A stretch of 64,000 nt of DNA, from assembly GCF_001556185.1 (NCBI RefSeq), contig NZ_LSIJ01000010.1, forward strand, positions 1 through 64,000, written 5' to 3'. A program made the translations under genes and the position numbers. Source of the DNA: Sphingomonas sp. CCH10-B3. Its GTDB lineage: Bacteria; Pseudomonadota; Alphaproteobacteria; Sphingomonadales; Sphingomonadaceae. Below, piece by piece: positions 1 to 8,560 of this stretch (position 1 is its first letter; every line of letters starts with the position of its first letter). A model generated the notes under the pieces. The model searched no databases. It was not told the DNA's origin and saw only the letters and a program-made list of their open reading frames with translations.

Positions 1-363
1 CACGAACACGTCTTCGCAGCCATCGTCGCGGACGACGAAGCCGAAACCCTTCTGCGCGTTGAAGAATTTGACGACGCCCGTGCCTTCGCCAACGACCTGG
101 GGCGGCATGCCCCGACCGGCACCGCCGCCGCCGCCACCGCGGAAACCGCCGCCGCCGCCACCGCCGAAGCGATCGCCACCACCGCCGAATCGGTCGCCGC
201 CACCGAAGCGGTCACCGCCGCCGAAGCGATCGCCACCGCCAAAGCCGCCACCGAAGCGGTCACCACCGCCGAAGCCGCCATCAAAGCCGCCATCGCCGAA
301 ACCGTCGCGCTTGTCCCTGCCGCGCCCGCCGCGATCACCGCGGCGCCCTTTATCGAAACTCAT
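1..363 (-). CDS. Cold-shock domain protein with Gly-rich N-terminus (partial, C-terminus outside window)
   Basis: RNA/ssDNA-binding cold-shock protein, truncated by the window edge after 121 residues. The start ATG lies at 361-363 and is followed by a basic Gly/Arg stretch, then repeated GDRFGGG units (about residues 32-75), then the beginning of a cold-shock domain. Both the KFFNAQKGFGFV RNP1-like segment and the VRDDGCEDVFV segment are visible. Sphingomonad homologues that I know of carry two cold-shock domains after this linker, so the missing part may hold a second one (inference). The repeat region is disordered and resembles the glycine-rich tails of plant and cyanobacterial RNA-binding proteins. 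It is transcribed divergently from rnd. Confidence 0.9.
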   Translation of the reverse strand, partial: MSFDKGRRGDRGGRGRDKRDGFGDGGFDGGFGGGDRFGGGFGGGDRFGGGDRFGGGDRFGGGGDRFGGGGGGGFRGGGGGGAGRGMPPQVVGEGTGVVKFFNAQKGFGFVVRDDGCEDVFV

Positions 364-612
364 GCCCTGTTCGTCTTCCCGGTCCGCCCGTAACACATGC
401 AAGAATCCTGGCTTCGGACGACAAACGCAGGTCTTCGGACGCTCATTGAATCCGCGCCACGACACTTCATATCGTAAAAGCCGCTTCCCTGCGAACAAAT
501 TCGTCGCCAGTCGCGCGATCGACTTCAATCCGCAAAGCCCCTCCACCCCGACTCGCCGGAAATGCGCTGCACTGGCATTGAGCCGAAGCGCGCAAGCCGC
601 TAGGCGCAACGG
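364..612. other. Divergent intergenic region between cold-shock gene and rnd
   Basis: About 250 bases without a gene. It should hold the cold-shock gene promoter and leader (reading left) and the rnd promoter (reading right). The motif CTTCGGACG occurs twice, near 412 and 433. I see no convincing -35/-10 pair or small ORF. Confidence 0.5.
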
Positions 613-1233
613 ATGACCGTTTACTTCCACGAAGAAGACCTGCCCGGCGACGTTTTTGCTCCCAGCGCGCCGATTGCCGTCGATACCGAGACGATGGGGC
701 TGATCACGCCGCGCGATCGGTTGTGCGTTGTCCAGCTTTCCGATGGCGGCGGCGACGAACATCTCGTGCGTTTCCAGCCCGGCAGCGATTATGCAGCGCC
801 GCAGCTTCGCGCGGTGCTGGCTGATCCCGCGCGGCTGAAGCTGTTTCACTTCGCGCGCTTCGATCTGGCGGCAATCCGCCATTATCTCCAGGTCACTGCC
901 GCTCCCGTTTACTGCACCAAGATCGCATCGCGGCTGGTACGCACCTACACTGATCGCCACGGCCTGAAGGAGCTGGTGCGCGAGCTGCTCGGTCAGGAAT
1001 TGTCGAAAGTGCAGCAATCGTCCGACTGGGGCGGTCCAGATCTGAGCGAGGCGCAGCGCGACTATGCCGCGTCCGACGTCCGCTATCTCCACGCGCTGCG
1101 CGACGAACTCGACCGGCGGCTGGCGCGCGAGGGGCGGACGGCGCTCGCCGAGGCCTGCTTCGCTTTTCTGCCCGCGCGCGCTGAACTCGATCTGGCCGGA
1201 TGGCCGGAAATCGACATTTTCGCGCATGTCTGA
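613..1233 (+). CDS. rnd: Ribonuclease D-like 3'-5' exonuclease
   Basis: DEDDy-family 3'-5' exoribonuclease, expected to trim tRNA and other small RNA 3' ends. The catalytic set is visible: D24 and E26 in the Exo I motif VDTETMGL, D84 in Exo II (FHFARFD), and Y151 with D155 in Exo III (YAASDVRYL). At 206 residues it contains only the exonuclease domain and lacks the HRDC domains of E. coli RNase D (about 375 residues). Short forms like this are usual in alphaproteobacteria. Its stop overlaps the lptC start by 8 bases, so it probably leads the lpt operon. Confidence 0.92.
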   Translation: MTVYFHEEDLPGDVFAPSAPIAVDTETMGLITPRDRLCVVQLSDGGGDEHLVRFQPGSDYAAPQLRAVLADPARLKLFHFARFDLAAIRHYLQVTAAPVYCTKIASRLVRTYTDRHGLKELVRELLGQELSKVQQSSDWGGPDLSEAQRDYAASDVRYLHALRDELDRRLAREGRTALAEACFAFLPARAELDLAGWPEIDIFAHV

Positions 1234-1864
1234 CGTTGCCGTCCGCGTCCGCTCGCAGCGGCGGCGCTGGGCAGCGCCGGGCAGCAGCCACGATCGCATC
1301 GTCGCGGTCTCGCGTTTCAGCCTGCCGGTGCTGATCGGCGTGTTGAGCGCGTTCATGGTGTTCATGCCACTGCAGGGCGGCGGCGACGTGAGCTTCCTGC
1401 TCGACAAGAACAAGGTCGAAGTCGCCTCCGAACGGCTGCGCATCCAGTCGGCGATGTATCGCGGCGCCGATCGACTCGGTCGCCCGTTTTCGATCAGCGC
1501 CGATTCGGCGGTGCAGAAGAGCTCGGCCGAACCGGTGGTGCAGCTCAATGGACTGGCGGCCCGCATTGCGCTTGCCGATGGTCCAGCCGTGCTCAATGCC
1601 GGCCATGGTCGTTATGATCTGCGCCGCGAACAGGTCGAAATCGACAGCGACGTCCGCTTGACGGCCGCCGACGGCTACAAGATTACTGCGAGCAGTGCCG
1701 TCATCGACCTCAAGTCGCGCGAACTGCGCAGCGACACACGCGTCAACGGCACGCTGCCACAAGGGGTGTTCAGCGCGGACCGGATGTCGGCTGATCTTGA
1801 CCGGCGGATCGTTCGCCTGGACGGTAACACGCACTTGCGCATCACGCCGCGAAGAACGAGATAG
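1226..1864 (+). CDS. lptC: LPS export ABC transporter periplasmic protein LptC
   Basis: Inner-membrane-anchored periplasmic component of the Lpt bridge that carries LPS from the LptB2FG transporter to LptA. The 212-residue protein has a basic cytoplasmic N-terminus, one membrane segment at about residues 30-48, and a beta-rich OstA/LptC-like region (KNKVEVASERLRIQSAMYRG onward) continuing to the end. The ATG at 1226 was chosen because it overlaps the rnd stop and places the basic residues directly before the membrane anchor; longer upstream reading would run through rnd in another frame. lptA follows 5 bases later. Confidence 0.9.
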   Translation: MSDVAVRVRSQRRRWAAPGSSHDRIVAVSRFSLPVLIGVLSAFMVFMPLQGGGDVSFLLDKNKVEVASERLRIQSAMYRGADRLGRPFSISADSAVQKSSAEPVVQLNGLAARIALADGPAVLNAGHGRYDLRREQVEIDSDVRLTAADGYKITASSAVIDLKSRELRSDTRVNGTLPQGVFSADRMSADLDRRIVRLDGNTHLRITPRRTR

Positions 1865-1869
1865 CGACG

Positions 1870-2412
1870 ATGCGCTGGCTGTCGACTCTGACCCTGCTGT
1901 TCGTTGCAGCCGTTGCCACCGGCGGCAGCGCCCAGTCGCGGCATGATTCGTCGGCACCCATTGATTTTTCGGCAGCGCATCAGGAATTCGACGATCGCGC
2001 CAAGCGCGTCGTGCTGTCGGGCGATGTCGTGGTCCGCCAAAGCGAGATGACGCTGGCCGCCGCGCGCATGTCGATTGCCTATAGCGGCGATATCTTCGGC
2101 GGCGGCTCGCCGCAGGCGTCGCGGGTCGACGCGTCGGGCGGCGTCACACTCACGCGCCCCGACCAGACCGCGCGCAGCCAATATGCGATCTATGATCTCA
2201 ATCGCCGCATCGTGACCATGATCGGCAATGTGTCGCTTCGGCAAAGCAACGGCAATGTCGTGAACGGCGGCCGGCTGACGTTCAACCTCGATACCAACCG
2301 CGCGACGATCGACGGCTCGTCGGTGGCGCCGCGCGTGCCCGGGACGACCGAAGCCGCACCGGGCGGTCGCGTTACCGGTCGCTTCTCCGTTCCCAAGCGC
2401 GACGACAAGTAG
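1870..2412 (+). CDS. lptA: LPS transport periplasmic protein LptA (OstA-like)
   Basis: Periplasmic bridge protein that passes LPS between LptC and the outer-membrane LptD/E complex. The 180-residue product begins with a clear signal peptide, likely cleaved after A21 (GSA before Q22), followed by an OstA-like beta-jellyroll: the segments VVLSGDVVVRQSEMTLAA and IVTMIGNVSLRQSNGNVV are the repeating strands. The C-terminal tail is polar and probably flexible. It sits between lptC and lptB, as in most proteobacteria. Confidence 0.92.
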   Translation: MRWLSTLTLLFVAAVATGGSAQSRHDSSAPIDFSAAHQEFDDRAKRVVLSGDVVVRQSEMTLAAARMSIAYSGDIFGGGSPQASRVDASGGVTLTRPDQTARSQYAIYDLNRRIVTMIGNVSLRQSNGNVVNGGRLTFNLDTNRATIDGSSVAPRVPGTTEAAPGGRVTGRFSVPKRDDK

Positions 2413-2559
2413 CGGCAACGCGGGCAGTCGACGGTCGCGGCGCTTCCCACATTCTTATTGTTCGGGCATTAGGGCCATGCAGGAATCCTGCCAGCTTTGG
2501 TGCCGGACAGCGATGCACGTCAGAATCGATTAACCATTTCAGGCCAAACGGAAACGACG

Positions 2560-3330
2560 ATGGACGATGTGACCAGCCTTGCCGCCCCGATCGCCGATGC
2601 GAAGGCGACGTCCGGGCTGGCTGTCGTTTCGATCGCCAAGGCCTATGACAAGCGGCCGGTGTTGACCGATGTGTCGGTGTCGGTCGGGCATGGCGAAGTG
2701 GTCGGCCTGCTCGGCCCCAATGGCGCTGGCAAGACGACCTGCTTCTATTCGGTGATGGGGCTGGTGAAGCCCGATTCGGGCCGCATCATGCTCGACGGGA
2801 CCGACATCACCGGCCTGCCGATGTATCGCCGCGCCATTCTCGGGCTAGGTTATCTGCCCCAGGAAACGTCGATCTTTCGCGGGCTGTCGGTCGAAAAGAA
2901 CATCCTGAGCGTGCTCGAACTGGTCGAACCCGACGCGGCGGCGCGCGCGGCCCGGCTCGATGAGTTGCTCGACGATTTCGGCCTGACGCGGTTGCGCGAT
3001 GCGCCCGCCATGGCGCTATCGGGCGGCGAGCGGCGCCGCGCCGAGATCGCCCGCGCGCTCGCCGCCGATCCGTCGATCATGCTGCTCGACGAGCCGTTCG
3101 CCGGGATCGACCCGATCTCGATCGCGGACATCCGCGATCTCGTCATCGCGCTCAAAAACCGCGGGATCGGTGTGCTGATCACCGACCATAATGTCCGCGA
3201 AACGCTCGAAATCGTCGATCGCGCTTACATCATCTATGACGGTCGCGTGCTGTTTGCCGGTTCGCCCGACGAACTGGTGGCCGACGCCAATGTCCGCCGC
3301 CTGTATCTGGGCGAGGGCTTTTCGCTGTAA
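2560..3330 (+). CDS. lptB: LPS export ABC transporter ATP-binding protein LptB
   Basis: Cytoplasmic ATPase that powers LPS extraction with LptF/LptG, whose genes are not in this window. The 256-residue protein shows Walker A GPNGAGKTT at residues 52-60, the signature LSGGERRR, Walker B IMLLDEPFAG and the switch histidine in ITDHNVRE. The first ATG (2560) leaves about 20 residues before the ABC core; an in-frame TTG further upstream at 2497 would add an unneeded extension. It is separated from lptA by about 150 bases, so it may have its own promoter. rpoN follows 42 bases downstream. Confidence 0.95.
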   Translation: MDDVTSLAAPIADAKATSGLAVVSIAKAYDKRPVLTDVSVSVGHGEVVGLLGPNGAGKTTCFYSVMGLVKPDSGRIMLDGTDITGLPMYRRAILGLGYLPQETSIFRGLSVEKNILSVLELVEPDAAARAARLDELLDDFGLTRLRDAPAMALSGGERRRAEIARALAADPSIMLLDEPFAGIDPISIADIRDLVIALKNRGIGVLITDHNVRETLEIVDRAYIIYDGRVLFAGSPDELVADANVRRLYLGEGFSL

Positions 3331-3372
3331 TGCCATGATGCCCGGCGCCTTCCTTGTCCCCGGGTGGCGACC

Positions 3373-4857
3373 ATGAGCCTCGCGCCCCGGCTCGATCTGC
3401 GCCAGTCGCAGTCGCTGGTGATGACCCCGCAGCTGCAGCAGGCGATCCGCCTGCTCGCGCTGTCCAACCTCGAGATCGAGGCGTTCATCGCCGAAGAAGT
3501 CGAGCGCAATCCCCTGCTCGAATCCGCCGCCGAAGACGATGGCACGCCCGAACCGCCCGCGCCGCCCCCCGAACGCAGCGAGCCCGCGAGCGCCGACGAA
3601 TTGCTGGCCGGTGTTGGGGAAACCGGCGAGGCCGCGCTTGATGTCGATTTCGCCACCGAAACCTTCCACCACGACAGCCCGTGCGACGGCGCGGGAATGG
3701 ATGGTGCGCTCGGCCTGAACGGCGCGAGCGGCGCGGCGAACCCCGATGCCCCCGACTTTGAGTCGGTCGCGGATACCGGCATCAGCCTCGCCGATCATCT
3801 GCTCGCGCAGGCGGGGCCGGTCGTCAGCGGCGCCGACGCCTTCATCGCCGCGCATCTGATCGACCAGATCGACGAGTGCGGCTATCTTACGGTCCCGCTG
3901 CTCGAGATCGCCAACCGGCTCGGCGTGCCGCTGGCGCGGGTCGAAGCCGTGCTTGCACTGATCCAGACCTTCGATCCGACCGGCGTCGGCGCGCGTAATC
4001 TGTCCGAATGCCTCGCGCTGCAGGCCAAGGAAGCCGATCGCTATGACCCGGCAATGGCGCGGCTGATCGACAATCTCGATCTGCTCGCACGCGGCGAGCT
4101 TGGCCGGCTGAAGCGGATCTGCGGCGTCGACGATGAGGACATGGCCGACATGATCCGCGAGTTGCGCAGCTATGATCCCAAGCCCGGCTGTCGCTATGGC
4201 GGCGAGCCGTCGCAGCCGGTCGTCCCCGACATTTTTGTCGCGCGCCGCAAAGGGGGTTGGGCAATCGAGATGAACGCGGCGACGCTCCCGCGGCTGCTCG
4301 TCAACCGCAGCTATTATGCCGAACTCAGCACCGGCCCGCAGGACAGGAATTCGAAGGCATGGCTCGGCGAAATGCTCGCGAGCGCCAACTGGCTGGTGAA
4401 GGCGCTCGACCAGCGCCAGCGGACCATCGTCAAGGTCGCGAGCGAAATCGTGAAGCAGCAGGAGGCCTTTTTCCTGAACGGCGTCGCGCATCTGCGCCCG
4501 TTGACGCTGCGCCAGGTCGCCGACGCAATCGAGATGCACGAATCGACCGTCAGTCGCGTCACCAGCAATAAATATCTGAGCTGCGAGCGCGGGCTGTATG
4601 AACTCAAATATTTTTTCACCTCCGCGATTCAGTCAGCCGACGGTGGCGATGCTGTCTCGGCCGAGGCCGTCAAGGCAGCGATCAAGACGCTGATCGCAGG
4701 CGAGGGGACTGCCGTGCTGTCCGACGACACGCTGGTCGACCTGTTGAAATCCAAAGGCTTCGACATTGCCCGGCGCACCGTCGCCAAATATCGTGAAGCG
4801 CTCGGCATCGGGTCGAGCGTGCAGCGGCGACGCGCGAAGGCGCTGGGCGGGGGCTAG
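3373..4857 (+). CDS. rpoN: RNA polymerase sigma-54 factor
   Basis: Sigma-54 directs RNA polymerase to -24/-12 promoters opened by AAA+ enhancer-binding proteins. The 494-residue protein has the glutamine/leucine-rich region I at the start (LRQSQSLVMTPQLQQAIRLL), an acidic variable region II (about 55-130), the core-binding domain, a helix-turn-helix (about 360-395) and the RpoN box ARRTVAKYRE at about residues 466-475. The ATG at 3373 was preferred to a GTG three codons earlier. The lptB-rpoN pairing is conserved in proteobacteria. A matching promoter sequence occurs in this window at 41797-41812. Confidence 0.96.
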   Translation: MSLAPRLDLRQSQSLVMTPQLQQAIRLLALSNLEIEAFIAEEVERNPLLESAAEDDGTPEPPAPPPERSEPASADELLAGVGETGEAALDVDFATETFHHDSPCDGAGMDGALGLNGASGAANPDAPDFESVADTGISLADHLLAQAGPVVSGADAFIAAHLIDQIDECGYLTVPLLEIANRLGVPLARVEAVLALIQTFDPTGVGARNLSECLALQAKEADRYDPAMARLIDNLDLLARGELGRLKRICGVDDEDMADMIRELRSYDPKPGCRYGGEPSQPVVPDIFVARRKGGWAIEMNAATLPRLLVNRSYYAELSTGPQDRNSKAWLGEMLASANWLVKALDQRQRTIVKVASEIVKQQEAFFLNGVAHLRPLTLRQVADAIEMHESTVSRVTSNKYLSCERGLYELKYFFTSAIQSADGGDAVSAEAVKAAIKTLIAGEGTAVLSDDTLVDLLKSKGFDIARRTVAKYREALGIGSSVQRRRAKALGGG

Positions 4858-4933
4858 CCGCGAGGCATCGTCGCGGGTGCGCTCGGGTCCAGTTTTCGCG
4901 CTTATTTAACGTAGCGCCCGATAATCGTTACGC

Positions 4934-5338
4934 ATGCACGCAAATTTCTCCTTCGATGTCGATCCGGCACGCAATCTGGTGATCATTACGCTCGGCGGCT
5001 TTTTCTCGCGGGCGGACATCGATGCTTTTCTGCTGGCGCGGGAACTCGCCCATGCCCGCCTGCGCTGTGGTCCCAACCAGCATGTGACGCTCGCCGACGT
5101 GCGTGCGATGCAGATTCAGGCGCAGGATATCGTCGCGGCGTGGGGCGATGTGCTGTCGGGAACGGCCTATCGCTCCCGCAAGCTGGCATTCGTCCAGGCA
5201 TCGACGCTGGCCCGGATGCAGTTGCAGCGCGCTGCCGCGATGCGCGACGTGCGCTATTTCACGGCAATGGCCGATGCCGAGGCGTGGTTGTTCGAAGAGG
5301 AGCCGAGGACGGCCTTCCCGAACCGCGCGTTCGGCTAA
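4934..5338 (+). CDS. STAS-like (SpoIIAA-type fold) hypothetical protein
   Basis: A 134-residue soluble protein without signal peptide. The pattern FSFDVDPARNLVIITLGGFF followed by alternating helices and strands, including a short conserved-looking VTLADVRAMQIQ segment, resembles the STAS/SpoIIAA-like fold seen in small proteobacterial proteins of unknown function. No catalytic motif is visible. It lies 76 bases after rpoN on the same strand, and a functional link to it is only possible, not shown. Family assignment rests on overall pattern and is tentative. Confidence 0.7.
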   Translation: MHANFSFDVDPARNLVIITLGGFFSRADIDAFLLARELAHARLRCGPNQHVTLADVRAMQIQAQDIVAAWGDVLSGTAYRSRKLAFVQASTLARMQLQRAAAMRDVRYFTAMADAEAWLFEEEPRTAFPNRAFG

Positions 5339-5387
5339 TCGAGCACCCAGCCGCGCTTCGCCAAGATGCGTGGGGAGCGCTTAGCCC

Positions 5388-5861
5388 TTATTTGCGGGTT
5401 CTTGAGCCGAAAGGGATGCCGGCTTCGACCTGCACCTTGGCCCATTCGGTAATATCGACACCCGCCAGCAGGCCAACCATCGCGCTGCCGACTGCCGGAT
5501 CCTTCACCAGCCCTTCCATCGAATATTCGCCGAGCGTGCCAAAAGCCTTTTCGAGCGCGGTATCGCCATTCTGCTTGAGCGATTCGACGGCTTGAGCACG
5601 GCAATCAACCGTCACGAGGCGACTGAAGACACCGCCCGCCTGTTTCGACAGCGCGTCGCGCTGCGCGGGCGTGACCGCCGACAGGTCCTTCACTTGCGGG
5701 CTGGCCGAAATCACGGCGAAAATCCATTTGATCAGCAGCAGCCGGTCGTCGGGGGACGTCTTGGTGATCAGGCATTGCGAAAGCCCCGAGCTGTCCTGCG
5801 CTGTGGCCGGAGCCGCCGCGGTCAGGCCAATGGCAGCTGCTGCCAGCCAAATCTTGCGCAT
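5388..5861 (-). CDS. Secreted hypothetical protein
   Basis: A 157-residue exported protein of unknown function. The start at 5861 gives a classic signal peptide (MRKIWLAAAAIGLTAAAPATAQ) with likely cleavage after the ATA or TAQ end of that stretch. The mature part contains two cysteines (one in LSQCLITK, one in VTVDCRAQA) that could form a disulfide, and mostly helical sequence. It resembles short periplasmic proteins found next to housekeeping genes in sphingomonads, but I cannot name a family. It reads toward the convergent STAS-like gene. Confidence 0.75.
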   Translation of the reverse strand: MRKIWLAAAAIGLTAAAPATAQDSSGLSQCLITKTSPDDRLLLIKWIFAVISASPQVKDLSAVTPAQRDALSKQAGGVFSRLVTVDCRAQAVESLKQNGDTALEKAFGTLGEYSMEGLVKDPAVGSAMVGLLAGVDITEWAKVQVEAGIPFGSRTRK

Positions 5862-5942
5862 GTCGTGATTCCCCCGATCGCCACCCAAATCGTAATGCCA
5901 CCCTATCGCCGGCCCAATGGTGCGCAAGACGGGATTCGGTGC

Positions 5943-6941
5943 TCAGTCGTCCTCATCTTCGTAACCGCTCAGCGCCAGCGCGCGCGCCTTGATCTGGTGC
6001 GTCATGCACCAATGTACGAGTGCTTCCTCGCGGCCGTGCGTCACCCACACTTCCTTGGGCGCGATTTCGGTCAGCGTATCGGTCAGCTCGTCCCAGTCGG
6101 CGTGGTCGGACAGGATCAGTGGCAGTTCGACCCCGCGCTGCACGGCGCGCTGACGGACGCGCATCCAGCCGCTCGCCATCGCCGTGATCGGGTCGGGCAG
6201 GCGCCGCGACCAGCGGTCCTGCAACGCCGAGGGCGGCGCGACGATGATGTGCCCGGCCATATCCGCCTTGGGGGCGTCGGTCGCAGGGCGCAGCTCGCCC
6301 AGCTCGACGCCGTGCGCGACATAGAGATCGCACAGCCGCTGCATCGCGCCGTGGATATAGATCGGCGCGGCATGCCCCCGGTCGCGCAGCTCGCGGATCA
6401 CCCGCTGGGCTTTCCCCAGCGCATAGGCGCCGACCAGCACGCAGCGATCGGGATTGGCGTGAAGCGCGGCAAGCAGCTTGTCGATCTCGTCGCCGGTATC
6501 GGGGTGGCGGAACACCGGCAGGCCGAAGGTCGCCTCGGTCACGAACACGTCGCACGGCACTGGCTCGAACGGCGCGCAGGTCGGGTCGGCGCGGCGCTTG
6601 TAATCGCCCGAGACGACGACCGTTTCGCCGCGATAGGTCAGCACGATCTGCGCCGAACCGAGCACATGCCCGGCCGGCACGAAGCGCACCGTGACCTCGC
6701 CGAAGCGTCGTTCCTCGCCATAAGCCACAGGATGCGCCGTCTGCGCCCCATAGCGCGCATCCATGATCGCCAGCGTTTCGGGCGTCGCCCACACCGCGCC
6801 GTGCCCGCCGCGCGCATGATCGGCATGGCCATGCGTCACGAGCGCGCGCGGGCGCGGCGACGACGGATCAACCCACGCATCGGCGGCGGGTATGTAAATC
6901 CCGCCGGGTTGGGGTTCGATCCAGTCGCCGAGTTTGGTCAT
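5943..6941 (-). CDS. Ligase-associated DNA exonuclease (metallo-beta-lactamase/CPSF-like)
   Basis: Metallo-beta-lactamase-fold nuclease of the family annotated as ligase-associated DNA exonuclease or mRNA 3'-end processing factor-like. The metal-binding motif HGHADH spans residues 37-42, and further motif-like segments (PAGHVLGSAQIVL, VSGDYKR, LSDHADW, VTHGREEA) are the usual beta-CASP-type metal and active-site positions. At 332 residues it matches the family length. In many bacteria it forms a four-gene repair cluster with an ATP-dependent DNA ligase, an Lhr-type helicase and a metallophosphoesterase. The latter two occur in this window (8561-10972 and 15931-16605), but no ligase gene does. 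Confidence 0.88.
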   Translation of the reverse strand: MTKLGDWIEPQPGGIYIPAADAWVDPSSPRPRALVTHGHADHARGGHGAVWATPETLAIMDARYGAQTAHPVAYGEERRFGEVTVRFVPAGHVLGSAQIVLTYRGETVVVSGDYKRRADPTCAPFEPVPCDVFVTEATFGLPVFRHPDTGDEIDKLLAALHANPDRCVLVGAYALGKAQRVIRELRDRGHAAPIYIHGAMQRLCDLYVAHGVELGELRPATDAPKADMAGHIIVAPPSALQDRWSRRLPDPITAMASGWMRVRQRAVQRGVELPLILSDHADWDELTDTLTEIAPKEVWVTHGREEALVHWCMTHQIKARALALSGYEDEDD

Positions 6942-7001
6942 GAAGCGGCATATGGGGGGGCGCGACCGCCGGTTGCAACTGCACAAGCGCTGGGGTGGGC
7001 G

Positions 7002-7514
7002 CTATGCGGTGGGGGCTTGGCGGGTGTCGATCAGGTCTTCGGTGAACAGCGCCAGCAGCGCGACGTGCGATGTTACCCCGGCCTTGGCGTAAATGCTTGC
7101 CAGTTGCGCGCGCACCGTGCCCCCGGCCGTTGCCCGAAGCGCGGCGATTTCGGCGATATCGCAGCCTTTCAGCGCGAACAGCGCGACATCGGCTTCCGCC
7201 GCCGTCAGGTGCCACTCGGCAAAGCGCAGCCGGATCAGCTCGGCCAGCGCGCCCCGGGCGCTGGCAACGGCGGCCTCGTCGTGCCGCACGCGCTGCACCA
7301 GCCAGCGGATCTGGAGCGCGCCGAACACCACCCCAGCCAGCAGGGCCATCGCCGCTGCGCCCTCGATCACCAGATGCGCGTCGACGCCTTCCGTGCGCCA
7401 ATCACCAGCGGCATCGGCAAGGAAGAACAACGTCACCAGCAATTGCAGGATCACCACGACAGCGGTCATGGTGATCCTGCGTTGAAGCGCGCGCCGACGG
7501 TCGATCATTGCCAT
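7002..7514 (-). CDS. Membrane-anchored LuxR-type helix-turn-helix protein
   Basis: A 170-residue protein with two predicted membrane helices (about residues 14-34 and 48-68), then a cytoplasmic C-terminal LuxR/GerE-like helix-turn-helix. In the latter, LTAAEADVALFALKGCDIAEIAALR followed by TVRAQLASIYAKAGV matches the recognition-helix pattern. Such membrane-tethered one-component regulators lack a receiver domain. It starts 3 bases after the stop of the cytochrome b561 gene, so the two are probably one operon, suggesting that it senses a membrane or redox state (inference). The DNA target is unknown. Confidence 0.8.
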   Translation of the reverse strand: MAMIDRRRALQRRITMTAVVVILQLLVTLFFLADAAGDWRTEGVDAHLVIEGAAAMALLAGVVFGALQIRWLVQRVRHDEAAVASARGALAELIRLRFAEWHLTAAEADVALFALKGCDIAEIAALRATAGGTVRAQLASIYAKAGVTSHVALLALFTEDLIDTRQAPTA

Positions 7515-7517
7515 GGC

Positions 7518-8141
7518 CTAGCGAGCGCCGGGCAGCATCGCCATCATGATTCGCCGTCCGCTGCGCCGACTTTCAAAAGCCACCCCGGCAATGTGGAGCA
7601 GGATGAGGGCGTAGAGCAGATAGACCGCCGCTTCATGGACTTCGGCCATCGGGCCTTCCTCGCGGTCGCCGTCGCGCTCCCCCTCCTCCGACCCCTCGCC
7701 GCGCTCGGCCGTGACGCCAACCGTCGCCGTCGTCGCTGGAGCGAACCCGCCAAGCGGGGTGGCGGGGAGCCCGGCCATGGCAATGCCGCTGGCGATCACC
7801 ACACCGAGCGTTGCCCAGATCGCATAGACCATCAGCGCACCCAGCGGATTATGCGACGGATGATCGCGCTGGCGCCCGGCAGCAATGTCGCCGATATGAG
7901 CGATGGCACGCGGCAGGCTGGGCGGAAAAGCCGTAAACCGGGCATTGGCCGGGCCGACAACGCCCCAGATCAGCCGCAGGCCAAGGATCGCGGCCAGCGC
8001 ATAGCCGACCCACATATGCGCGTCCGATCCCTCCTCGGTCACCAGCGCGTTAACGAGGATCGCGGCGACGATCGACCAGTGCGTCAATCGGACGATCGGA
8101 TCCCAGCGCCGTGGTTTGGCTTCAATCGCGGTCATCGTCAT
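7518..8141 (-). CDS. Cytochrome b561-type membrane protein
   Basis: Four-helix di-haem b membrane protein, an electron carrier in the cytoplasmic membrane. Recognisable elements are the N-terminal DPIVRLTHWSIVAAILV helix with its haem-ligating histidine, HMWVGYALAAILGLRLIWG, and a final helix (EAAVYLLYALILLHIAGVAFES) containing another histidine pair position. The 207-residue protein carries an unusual highly acidic loop at about residues 140-165 (GEGSEEGERDGDREEG). Its start overlaps the preceding small secreted protein by 20 bases, indicating coupled translation. A donor is not evident. Confidence 0.85.
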   Translation of the reverse strand: MTMTAIEAKPRRWDPIVRLTHWSIVAAILVNALVTEEGSDAHMWVGYALAAILGLRLIWGVVGPANARFTAFPPSLPRAIAHIGDIAAGRQRDHPSHNPLGALMVYAIWATLGVVIASGIAMAGLPATPLGGFAPATTATVGVTAERGEGSEEGERDGDREEGPMAEVHEAAVYLLYALILLHIAGVAFESRRSGRRIMMAMLPGAR

Positions 8142-8370
8142 GCTCCTCGCTCCGGTCGTCGCTTTGTGCGCGGCGGTGTTCGGCGCGTTCATGCGCCGCG
8201 CGCTTGGGCGGGACTGCCTGGCGCTCGCGCGGCTTGGCCGTGGTCGTCGCCGTGGCGCTGGCGCCGGGCTTGGCCACGGTGCGCGCTCTAGCCTCGTCGG
8301 CACGGGCAGGGGCGGCGGCAAGAGCGACGAGCAGGCCCGCCGCGATGAGGGTGATGGCATTGGTCGACAT
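8122..8370 (-). CDS. Small secreted low-complexity protein
   Basis: An 82-residue protein with a signal peptide (MSTNAITLIAAGLLVALAAAPARA) followed by a short, polar, Ala/Lys/Arg-rich mature part ending in an acidic/basic tail (RSEEHDDDRD). A good ribosome-binding site, AAGGGAG, lies 7 bases before the ATG at 8370, which is why I accept it as real although it has no recognisable domain. It overlaps the cytochrome b561 start and precedes it, so it is probably a periplasmic partner encoded in the same operon. Confidence 0.65.
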   Translation of the reverse strand: MSTNAITLIAAGLLVALAAAPARADEARARTVAKPGASATATTTAKPRERQAVPPKRAAHERAEHRRAQSDDRSEEHDDDRD

Positions 8371-8560
8371 GAGGTTACTCCCTTGCTGAAGGTGAGCGGG
8401 AGTTGGCGCGGCGCGGACCGTCCTGCCATTGGCGCGCTGCTTAGGCGGCGCGCGGCAAGCAGCTGCTTAGGACTGCCACCTGACAAGCGGGCTGCCCGGT
8501 GCGCGCTTCTTTTCGGTGAGCCTCTAGCCCCGGCTTGGCTCCATCCCCCATATCGGGCGC

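Noticed and set aside
59..616. Proline-rich ORF on the plus strand
   Set aside because: It is the antisense of the Gly-rich cold-shock gene; Gly/Arg codons read as Pro on the other strand.
5592..8291. Very long plus-strand ORF (899 codons)
   Set aside because: Antisense to several clear minus-strand genes (exonuclease, regulator, b561) with Arg/His/Ala-rich composition; a GC-rich shadow.
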